NCBI GenBank assembly: GCA_937871355.1
Contig: CALMPX010000434.1
Span: forward strand, 1 to 12,250
Direction: 5' to 3'
Origin: an uncultured Bdellovibrio sp.
GTDB taxonomy: Bacteria > Bdellovibrionota > Bdellovibrionia > Bdellovibrionales > Bdellovibrionaceae
DNA: 12,250 bases
Positions 6,426-12,250 of the stretch are shown here, piece by piece. Made by a program: the position numbers and the translations under genes. Position 1 is the stretch's first letter. Every line of letters begins with the position of its first letter. The notes under the pieces were generated by a model that did not search any database, was not told where the DNA came from, and was given only the letters and a program-made list of their open reading frames with translations.

Positions 6426-8030
6426 ATGATTATTGAATCCGCTTTAGATACAAATTCATCTGATTACAAAAAAAATTATAAACACATGGCCACGCTTGTT
6501 GAAGAGTGGTTGGCCAAAGTTCATGTCGTCAAACTCGGTGGTGGCGAAGAAGCCCTAAAAAAGCATAAAGCCCGAGGAAAATTGTCTGCCCGAGAGCGTA
6601 TCGAAGGTTTGATCGATCCCGGAACTTCCTTTTTAGAATTTTCAACTTTAGCCGCTTTTGATATGTACGAAGGCCAAGCCCCCGGGGCTGGGGTTATAAC
6701 CGGTATTGGTATCATTCAAAATACAGAGTGTGTGATCGTTGCCAACGATGCGACTGTAAAAGGGGGAACTTATTTCCCGATGACTGGTAAAAAACATTTG
6801 CGAGCACAAGAAATTGCCATGGAAAATGGTTTGCCGTGCATTTATCTCGTTGATAGTGGCGGCGCTTTTCTTCCGCTGCAATCTGAAATTTTTCCTGATC
6901 GTGACCACTTCGGCCGAATTTTTTATAATCAAGCTCGCATGAGTGCGCAAAATATTCCTCAAATTTCCGTCGTTATGGGTTCGTGTACGGCCGGTGGAGC
7001 CTATGTTCCTTCCATGAGCGATGAAAATGTTATTGTCAAAAATAATGGAACTATATTTTTAGGGGGACCTCCTTTAGTTCGTGCAGCAACTGGTGAAATC
7101 GTCGATGCCCAAGAACTCGGCGGCGCGACGACGCACTGTGAAATTTCTGGATTAACAGATCATTTCGCTGAAGACGATTTGCATGCTTTAGAAATCACTC
7201 GATCTATAGTGAAACATTTAAATCGTCATAAAAAAGTTTCTCTTAAAAATCAACCGATCGAAGAACCGTTGTATTCAATAGAAGAACTTTACGGTGTATT
7301 GCCTGTTGACACGAAAACTCCATGCGATATTCGCGAAATTATTGCTCGTATTGTCGATGGATCTAAACTTCATGAATTCAAACCACTGTATGGAAAAACT
7401 TTGGTCACCGGATTCGCTCATATTTGGGGAATGCCAGTCGGAATTATCGCCAATAATGGAGTTCTCTTTAGCGAAAGCGCACTGAAAGCGGCTCACTTTA
7501 TAGAATTATGTGAACAACGTGAAATTCCGTTAGTTTTTTTACAAAATATAACTGGTTTTATGGTCGGAAAAAAATATGAGCAAGAAGGTATCGCTAAGCA
7601 CGGAGCTAAAATGGTCATGGCGGTATCGAATGCGCGTGTTCCAAAATTTACTGTGGTGATTGGTGGGTCCTACGGGGCCGGAAATTACGGAATGTGTGGA
7701 CGCGCCTTCCAGCCGCGTCAGCTATGGATGTGGCCTAATGCACGTATCAGCGTCATGGGTGGCGAACAGGCCGCTAACGTTTTGTTAACAGTAAAAATGG
7801 ACCAGCTGGCGGCCAAAGGTCAGGCGATGTCGGTTCAGGAACAAGCTGATTTTAAACAACCTACCTTAGATAAGTATGAAAAAGAAAGCTCGGCTTATTT
7901 TTCCACGGCTCGCTTATGGGATGATGGCATTATCGATCCAAAAGATACGCGAAAAATATTAGCCTTGGGGATTTCGGCCAGTTTGAATAAAAACTGGGGC
8001 GAGAAAACTCAGGGCGTATTTAGAATGTAA
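6426..8030 (+). CDS. liuB: Methylcrotonyl-CoA carboxylase, beta (carboxyltransferase) subunit
   Basis: The enzyme transfers carboxyl from biotin to 3-methylcrotonyl-CoA, giving 3-methylglutaconyl-CoA, the carboxylation step of leucine breakdown. The 534-residue length is normal for the family. Diagnostic segments are A-R-G-K-L-S-A-R-E-R-I (49-59), V-D-S-G-G-A-F-L-P-L-Q (142-152), which separates this family from propionyl-CoA carboxylase beta, M-G-S-C-T-A-G-G-A-Y-V-P (184-195), Q-N-I-T-G-F-M-V-G (373-381), and G-G-S-Y-G-A-G-N-Y-G-M-C-G (413-425) plus S-V-M-G-G-E-Q-A-A (442-450). Both halves of the crotonase-fold carboxyltransferase are complete. The biotin-carrying alpha subunit it needs is not in the window. 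The hydratase for the next step follows 18 bases downstream. The Shine-Dalgarno is weak (GGAT at 6417-6420). Confidence 0.96.
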   Translation: MIIESALDTNSSDYKKNYKHMATLVEEWLAKVHVVKLGGGEEALKKHKARGKLSARERIEGLIDPGTSFLEFSTLAAFDMYEGQAPGAGVITGIGIIQNTECVIVANDATVKGGTYFPMTGKKHLRAQEIAMENGLPCIYLVDSGGAFLPLQSEIFPDRDHFGRIFYNQARMSAQNIPQISVVMGSCTAGGAYVPSMSDENVIVKNNGTIFLGGPPLVRAATGEIVDAQELGGATTHCEISGLTDHFAEDDLHALEITRSIVKHLNRHKKVSLKNQPIEEPLYSIEELYGVLPVDTKTPCDIREIIARIVDGSKLHEFKPLYGKTLVTGFAHIWGMPVGIIANNGVLFSESALKAAHFIELCEQREIPLVFLQNITGFMVGKKYEQEGIAKHGAKMVMAVSNARVPKFTVVIGGSYGAGNYGMCGRAFQPRQLWMWPNARISVMGGEQAANVLLTVKMDQLAAKGQAMSVQEQADFKQPTLDKYEKESSAYFSTARLWDDGIIDPKDTRKILALGISASLNKNWGEKTQGVFRM

Positions 8031-8048
8031 TGTCACAAAAGGACAAAT

Positions 8049-8801
8049 ATGAATCATCTTAAAAAACAGCTCCTTAATAATTTTTGTATTATTACTTTAA
8101 ATCGCCCTGAAGTTAAAAATGCTTTTAATGCGGAAATGATTCTAGAAATCACTGAACTTTTTAATTCAATCAGTTTTGATGAGAATATCAAAGCGATCAT
8201 TCTTAAAGGTGAAGGAACAGCTTTTTGTGCCGGAGCGGATTTAAACTGGATGAAGAGTATGATTAAATACTCTTACGAAGAAAATAGAATCGATTCACAA
8301 AAATTATGGGATATGTTTGCCGCTATTAAAAATTGTCAGCATCCATTAATCGCGCAAATTCACGGAGCTGTTTTCGGCGGAGGCTTAGGGATTTTAGCTT
8401 GTTGTGATTATGTGATCGCCGAAGAAAAAACAAAATTTTGCTTTAGCGAAGTTAAATTAGGTTTAGCTCCAGCCGTTATTTCTAGTTTTATTTTACAAAA
8501 ATGCGCTGATAGTTTTATTCGTCCCATGATGATTTCGGGTGAAATTTTTAATACGAGTTCTGCCGTAGGTATGGGGTTAATCCATTTAACCTATAATGAA
8601 AGTATGTCTGTTGAAGATATTATTAAAAAATTTGCGGATAATGGAACGGAAGGCATGCGTGAAACTAAAAAATTGCTCAACGCATTAAGAGAAACTCCTC
8701 ATTTGAATGATCACATGAGACTGACCACAGAAACGATCAGTAAATTGCGTATCAGTGAAGATGCGCAATTTCGCTTACAGAAATTCTTAGATAAAAAATA
8801 A
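8049..8801 (+). CDS. liuC: 3-Methylglutaconyl-CoA hydratase (enoyl-CoA hydratase family)
   Basis: The likely reaction is hydration of 3-methylglutaconyl-CoA to HMG-CoA, directly after the carboxylase encoded upstream. The 250-residue protein is a full-length crotonase. The oxyanion-hole segment F-C-A-G-A-D-L-N-W-M (59-68) and G-A-V-F-G-G-G-L-G (107-115) are intact, and Glu134 in F-S-E-V-K-L-G-L-A-P-A is the conserved catalytic glutamate. The other crotonase glutamate is replaced by Gly114, as in the bacterial LiuC sequences I know. A-G-A-D-L-N-W-M and S-E-V-K-L-G also point to the LiuC subgroup. A good Shine-Dalgarno (AAAAGGA, 8037-8043) precedes the ATG. It converges on the downstream minus-strand lipoprotein gene with one base between the stops and no visible terminator. 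Confidence 0.9.
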   Translation: MNHLKKQLLNNFCIITLNRPEVKNAFNAEMILEITELFNSISFDENIKAIILKGEGTAFCAGADLNWMKSMIKYSYEENRIDSQKLWDMFAAIKNCQHPLIAQIHGAVFGGGLGILACCDYVIAEEKTKFCFSEVKLGLAPAVISSFILQKCADSFIRPMMISGEIFNTSSAVGMGLIHLTYNESMSVEDIIKKFADNGTEGMRETKKLLNALRETPHLNDHMRLTTETISKLRISEDAQFRLQKFLDKK

Positions 8802-8802
8802 T

Positions 8803-9396
8803 TTATTGTTGAACGATCTTTTTTAGATGTTTGTGAAGTTTACTTCCGCAAAAGCCTTTGAACTGCTTGGCACAAGTAAGCATTTGGTCTTCGGTCATAG
8901 CTTTATGTTTACGGTCCATATCAGCTAATTGAAACAATTGAGTCTTGTTGAGTTGAACTGGATTGAAATTTTGTAAAATTGTAGCGTACTCTCCACACAT
9001 GCATGTTTTTTCACATTGAGTGAATTTATCTACATAGGATTTATCAGTTAAGATATTTTGCTCAACATAAATAGTTTGTTCATCAATGAGACTTTTTAAT
9101 TGCATGGTCCAAACATTGATTTCGTCGTCTGTTGGATCGCATTTGAAAATTTTTGGCGATTTTTTATGTGCAATTTGATCATTAATTCTTCGAGAGAAAA
9201 CAACTGTGGCATAATTAGCAACCCCATGAAGTTGTTCAAACGAATAATCAAATTTTTTCGCAGGTAAAGGTTCGATGGTCTTAACCGTTTGTACCGGTTG
9301 AGTTGGCATGACAGGTTCAACTGAATGTTGCGCTGATTTTTCAGCGCAACTCCATAAACCGAGTAATAAACTGAAGAGTAAAAGCCTACTTGCCAT
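8803..9396 (-). CDS. Cysteine-rich putative lipoprotein coupled to the deacetylase gene
   Basis: From the ATG at 9396 the product has 197 residues. A short hydrophobic signal ends in L-W-S-C, so Cys17 is the likely lipidation site. A Pro/Val/Thr-rich linker (about 26-46) follows. The mature domain has six cysteines: Cys86, a C-E-K-T-C-M-C cluster (128, 132, 134), Cys175 and Cys183. That number could form three disulphides in the periplasm, or bind a metal. I do not recognise the family. No Shine-Dalgarno is visible, and the start lies inside the last codons of the upstream deacetylase gene (11-base overlap), which suggests coupled translation. A TTG at 9402 would add two residues and is less likely. 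Confidence 0.75.
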   Translation of the reverse strand: MASRLLLFSLLLGLWSCAEKSAQHSVEPVMPTQPVQTVKTIEPLPAKKFDYSFEQLHGVANYATVVFSRRINDQIAHKKSPKIFKCDPTDDEINVWTMQLKSLIDEQTIYVEQNILTDKSYVDKFTQCEKTCMCGEYATILQNFNPVQLNKTQLFQLADMDRKHKAMTEDQMLTCAKQFKGFCGSKLHKHLKKIVQQ

Positions 9397-10969
9397 TAAC
9401 AAGATCTACAACTTCAGGGATCGTTACCATTTTGTAGGATTTACCTTTATTGTCATTTTGATTTTTCATCCAATTCAAGACAATACGAGTTGTTTCTGGT
9501 GTTGTTTCTTGAACATCATGCATAAGGATAATTCCGTGATCATATAAATCCATTTGTTTCATGACTAAATCAGAAGCCAGAGAACTATTTTTAAATTTCC
9601 AATCTAAACTATCAATACGCCAGTAAACGTGCATTTGTCCTTGATCCACCAACATTTGGCGAACAGCCGGAATTTTGGGTGCATAACAAGAACCATAAGG
9701 ACATCTGAAGTATTGTGCTTTGTAAGATGGATCTTCTTTACGAACAGCGGCTTCAAGAATTTGGTTTGAAGTATTGATTTGTTTTTTACGATCCGTACTC
9801 GATTTATTTAAATCCGCGTGGTCATAGGAATGGTTTGCAATGGCGAAGCCATTGGCAACAGCTTTTTTAATCATAGCGCTATTTGCTTCAAGTTCTTTAT
9901 CGGTTTCATTTTTAGGATCAAAGTGGAATGCCGTCCAAAAGAATGTCGCTTTTCCAATGGGGTTCTGGCTGTCTTTATAGTTAATAAAATGATCCATAAT
10001 TTTTGTAGTGATCGCTGGCGATGGACCGTCATCATAAGTAAAAGCCCAGACACCCGGAGGGAAAATTTTACCAATCATGTTTCCAGGTTCGCCAACACTA
10101 GCGCATATTTTTTTACCGTCTTTGCAAGCTAGATCTTGCGTGATGGCTTGTGGACCGCGCTCAAATACGGGATCGGCGATACCATTTAGATCGTTATCAA
10201 CTTCATTTGACAAATTTTTATATTTTGATGTTTTTAAAAGTGAAGATGAGTTTTCTTTTGTTGATGTCTCTTTGGCATATGCATTTAAAGCTTCCGGCGT
10301 GCTAAAAACAAGATTTTGATATTCAGGGATCGTCGAAATAGCTGCGATATCTTTGGTATTGCCTTGTTCTTTTAAAGCCGCTTTGTAGGCTATAGTATGT
10401 TTTTTATAAATTCCTCCTAAGTTGGCTAACAAGGGTTGGAGCTCGATACGTTTAAGATTTTGAGATGTTTTTGCATACGTCGTTACATCTTTAAGTAGTG
10501 AGCGAGTTTTTTTCTTAAGCTCTTCTGATGTTGATAAATCCGTACGCACGTCCAAAGCGCGAGAATATAAAAATTCAATTTCATGAGAGTAGCGTTCTTT
10601 CAGATTCCAAGCCTTGAGTAAGTTTCTGTACGGAATCGATTGAGAAATTTCGGGTACTGGCTCTGTAGGATTTTTTTTCTTAAAGGCGATTTTTGTGTCT
10701 AATTCTTGACTGAATTTGTCTACAAAGCCATTAGCTTTTAAAAGCAATGTGAAAAGTTTATCCATTTTGGCAATGGCCAATTCGCTGGCATTGGGTGCAT
10801 TAAGAATGGCTTGAAAATCGGCTTCAAGCTGTTGATCTTCCGAAGCTTGAGCGGGCTGAGCGGCTTGAGCCACTTGGCGACTTTCGGTGTCTTGAGTTTG
10901 AGTTGAAACACAACCGAATAGGCACGCCATAATTCCAGTAACGATATAACCTTGTAATTTTTTTGTCAT
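9386..10969 (-). CDS. Lipid-anchored polysaccharide deacetylase (NodB domain, CE4 family)
   Basis: The enzyme probably removes acetyl groups from N-acetylated sugars in peptidoglycan or another envelope glycan. From the ATG at 10969 it has 527 residues. The lipobox L-F-G-C puts the lipidated cysteine at 20. An Ala/Gln-rich linker and a long, mostly helical region (about 45-240) precede the NodB domain (about 300-525). All five NodB motifs are visible: T-Y-D-D-G-P-S (311-317), H-S-Y-D-H (380-384), R-C-P-Y-G (422-426), the R-I-D-S-L-D-W segment (451-457), and I-L-M-H-D (481-485). Asp313, Asp314, His380 and His384 are the expected base and metal ligands. GGAG six bases upstream supports this ATG over a TTG at 10987. 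The helical region is longer than in simple deacetylases. Confidence 0.93.
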   Translation of the reverse strand: MTKKLQGYIVTGIMACLFGCVSTQTQDTESRQVAQAAQPAQASEDQQLEADFQAILNAPNASELAIAKMDKLFTLLLKANGFVDKFSQELDTKIAFKKKNPTEPVPEISQSIPYRNLLKAWNLKERYSHEIEFLYSRALDVRTDLSTSEELKKKTRSLLKDVTTYAKTSQNLKRIELQPLLANLGGIYKKHTIAYKAALKEQGNTKDIAAISTIPEYQNLVFSTPEALNAYAKETSTKENSSSLLKTSKYKNLSNEVDNDLNGIADPVFERGPQAITQDLACKDGKKICASVGEPGNMIGKIFPPGVWAFTYDDGPSPAITTKIMDHFINYKDSQNPIGKATFFWTAFHFDPKNETDKELEANSAMIKKAVANGFAIANHSYDHADLNKSSTDRKKQINTSNQILEAAVRKEDPSYKAQYFRCPYGSCYAPKIPAVRQMLVDQGQMHVYWRIDSLDWKFKNSSLASDLVMKQMDLYDHGIILMHDVQETTPETTRIVLNWMKNQNDNKGKSYKMVTIPEVVDLVNGK

Positions 10970-10987
10970 AAATTTCTCCAAGTTCAA

Positions 10988-10993
10988 ATTATA
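10988..10993 (-). promoter_or_regulatory. Candidate -10 element for the deacetylase gene
   Basis: The minus strand reads a perfect TATAAT here. No convincing -35 is seen 16-18 bases further up (TAGAAA at best). Transcription would begin near 10981, giving a very short leader that just includes the GGAG ribosome site, so a start further upstream is also possible. Confidence 0.35.
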
Positions 10994-11058
10994 ATCTAAT
11001 AAATAGGAATTTTTCTAGTCATCGATTCAAAATTAAGACCCGATTAACCAACCTTGAG

Positions 11059-11072
11059 ACCTAAGTCTAGGT
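11059..11072. promoter_or_regulatory. Inverted repeat between two divergent envelope genes
   Basis: ACCTAAGTCTAGGT is a perfect inverted repeat with 5-bp arms and a four-base centre. It lies midway in the 196-base gap between the deacetylase gene and the divergent lipoprotein gene, upstream of both candidate promoters, where a shared operator could sit. The gap contains no gene. Nine-base direct repeats TCTAGTCAT also occur at 11014-11022 and 11087-11095. Confidence 0.3.
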
Positions 11073-11097
11073 GCAGATATTTTTAGTCTAGTCATAA

Positions 11098-11127
11098 TTG
11101 AGTTTTCGCTCAAATACAGCGTATTCT
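11098..11127 (+). promoter_or_regulatory. Candidate sigma-70-type promoter for the last gene
   Basis: TTGAGT (11098-11103) and TATTCT (11122-11127) are separated by 18 bases and would start transcription about 30 bases before the ATG at 11166. The -35 lies in a small inverted repeat, TTGAG and CTCAA with a six-base loop. Confidence 0.45.
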
Positions 11128-11165
11128 TAAAGATGTAGTTCATGATTTATAGAAAGAGAAAAAAT

Positions 11166-12250
11166 ATGAAAAAAATTGCATTGCTTTTAGCGCTATCGAC
11201 GATCGTTTATGGATGTACAACATTCATGAAATCACAATCAGACGAATCAGTCGCCTTTCAAACAAAGGCCCAACCGATTGAGTCCGAAGAACATGCTTCA
11301 TTTAAAGGAATTACTCGTACTTTAGCACAAGTAGATCCAGCGTTGATGGCTGTAGCTGACAACGATCCCTACCATATTCCAAAGAAAAAAGGTGGTTTCT
11401 ACGATTGTCGTGCGATGATTAAGAAATCCTACGATTATAATGGTCAGAAATACATGAAATTAATCTTAGATGACGATATTCAATTAAGATGTCCTAACGT
11501 TCAAGCGATCAGCAGTCCAATGCCTTGGAAAGTTACGAAAACGGAATGGTCTTCGCAAGATGAAAAAGACTATGGAGCTTTCGTTAAAGCGATTGGTTAC
11601 AGTAACTGTAAAAATTTAGATACTTGTTTATCTGGCCCAGGTAATCCATTAAGATCGGAAGAAGATCTGAAAAATATGTATTACGCAGACTGTGCCGATC
11701 TGCCTTATTTTTTACGAGCCTACTTCGCTTATAAAAAAGGTCTTCCGTTTACATTTGTCAGTGGGTTCAAACCAGTTCCATTAAGCGAAAATCAAACTAA
11801 AAATCGCGAAGCACTTCGTCAAAAAACATTACTAGAAAAAGGCGATGAGGGATTAGCTGCTTTAGATAAATCTTTTAATGATCTCCGTTATTCTGTGAAT
11901 GGTAATATTCCAGAAACACAAAGTAATACGCCCAATACTTCGGGTATAGCGCGTGATTTCGGTAAAGTTAAAAATGTGATCAACGATGCCATTTCAACCG
12001 GTACGTACCGCATGCTAACAGGAGATTTTTATTCTCCTAAAATAAACTTAGACCAAATCAAGCCCGGAACAGCTGTTTACGGAACAGGTGGCCACGCCGC
12101 TTTAATTTATGATGTTAAACCATCAGGTGAAATTTTAGTGATCGATGCTCATCCAGGAAATTCCATTACTCATAATGGTTGGATCGATAAAGAATTCCAT
12201 TTTGGAGATAAAGCCTACGGCGGTATGTTCAAAAATTTTAGACCCGTCAA
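11166..12250 (+). CDS. Lipoprotein with a transglutaminase/papain-like Cys-His-Asp pattern, cut by the right edge
   Basis: The reading frame is open from the ATG to the window end (361 codons, incomplete). A signal ending in V-Y-G-C makes Cys17 the likely lipidation site. The mature part contains Y-A-D-C-A-D-L-P-Y-F-L-R-A-Y-F (173-187), G-G-H-A-A-L-I-Y-D (308-316) and V-I-D-A-H-P-G (325-331). The order Cys176, His310, Asp327, with the cysteine at the head of a helix and the His and Asp on adjoining strands, matches the catalytic triad of transglutaminase-like and NlpC/papain-like enzymes. About 115 residues separate the Cys and His segments. Further cysteines at 81, 109, 148 and 154 may form disulphides. 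A peptidase or amidase acting on peptidoglycan is possible but unproven. The Shine-Dalgarno is weak (AGAAAGAGA). Confidence 0.8.
   Translation, partial: MKKIALLLALSTIVYGCTTFMKSQSDESVAFQTKAQPIESEEHASFKGITRTLAQVDPALMAVADNDPYHIPKKKGGFYDCRAMIKKSYDYNGQKYMKLILDDDIQLRCPNVQAISSPMPWKVTKTEWSSQDEKDYGAFVKAIGYSNCKNLDTCLSGPGNPLRSEEDLKNMYYADCADLPYFLRAYFAYKKGLPFTFVSGFKPVPLSENQTKNREALRQKTLLEKGDEGLAALDKSFNDLRYSVNGNIPETQSNTPNTSGIARDFGKVKNVINDAISTGTYRMLTGDFYSPKINLDQIKPGTAVYGTGGHAALIYDVKPSGEILVIDAHPGNSITHNGWIDKEFHFGDKAYGGMFKNFRPV

Noticed and set aside
6648..6962. 104-codon minus-strand reading frame
   Set aside because: It is antisense to the most conserved part of the carboxyltransferase gene and is best explained as a chance open frame.
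6426..8030. Propionyl-CoA or acetyl-CoA carboxylase beta subunit
   Set aside because: The S-G-G-A-F-L-P-L-Q and F-P-D-R-D-H-F-G-R segments match methylcrotonyl-CoA carboxylase, and the adjacent liuC gene supports leucine catabolism.
8795..8812. Terminator between the convergent liuC and lipoprotein genes
   Set aside because: The stops are one base apart and no inverted repeat with a T-tract is visible there.
9818..10132. 104-codon plus-strand reading frame
   Set aside because: It lies entirely antisense to the NodB domain, whose motifs are unmistakable. It has no recognisable domain or ribosome site.

Overview
The window is AT-rich and densely coded. It carries the 3' part of a bacterial RNase P RNA gene, ten protein genes (one cut by the right edge), and no rRNA, tRNA, CRISPR array or transposase. 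Several features would fit a predatory or free-living Bdellovibrionota-like (former delta-proteobacterial) bacterium: many lipoproteins, a hybrid sensor kinase paired with a PilZ-like response regulator, a leucine-degradation gene pair, a lipid-anchored NodB deacetylase, and a lipoprotein with a D-C-A-D-L-P cysteine motif. This placement is inference from gene content and has no marker-gene support.

Left end (1-1089). The rnpB 3' half ends at a strong intrinsic terminator (270-302). A small gene for a lipoprotein of unknown function (416-1066) follows and is bracketed by a perfect 26-bp direct repeat (282-307 and 1064-1089). The left copy is the loop end, 3' arm and T-tract of the rnpB terminator. 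The right copy encodes the last eight residues of the convergent response regulator. The simplest reading is that the regulator gene once ended inside the rnpB terminator, and a 782-bp cassette arrived there, duplicating the overlap so that both neighbours stayed intact.

Minus-strand cluster (5857 down to 1063). The order of transcription is a membrane-anchored hypothetical protein, a two-domain protein (DUF4505/UPF0598-like N-terminus fused to a thiopurine-methyltransferase-like domain), a hybrid histidine kinase (PAS-HisKA-HATPase-REC-HPt), and a REC plus PilZ-like response regulator. Overlaps of 1 and 4 bases and a gap of 48 bases suggest one operon. The last two genes form a complete four-step phosphorelay.

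Plus-strand metabolic cluster (5884-8801). It starts 26 bases from the divergent operon and encodes a possible hotdog-fold protein, the beta (carboxyltransferase) subunit of methylcrotonyl-CoA carboxylase (liuB/mccB), and 3-methylglutaconyl-CoA hydratase (liuC). LiuB and LiuC act in succession in leucine catabolism. The biotin subunit, isovaleryl-CoA dehydrogenase and HMG-CoA lyase are not in the window.

Right end (8803-12250). A minus-strand pair encodes a lipid-anchored polysaccharide deacetylase and, overlapping its end, a cysteine-rich lipoprotein. Across a 196-base intergenic region lies a divergent lipoprotein gene, incomplete at the right edge, whose Cys-His-Asp pattern suggests a transglutaminase-like or papain-like fold. 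These genes look like envelope or peptidoglycan functions.
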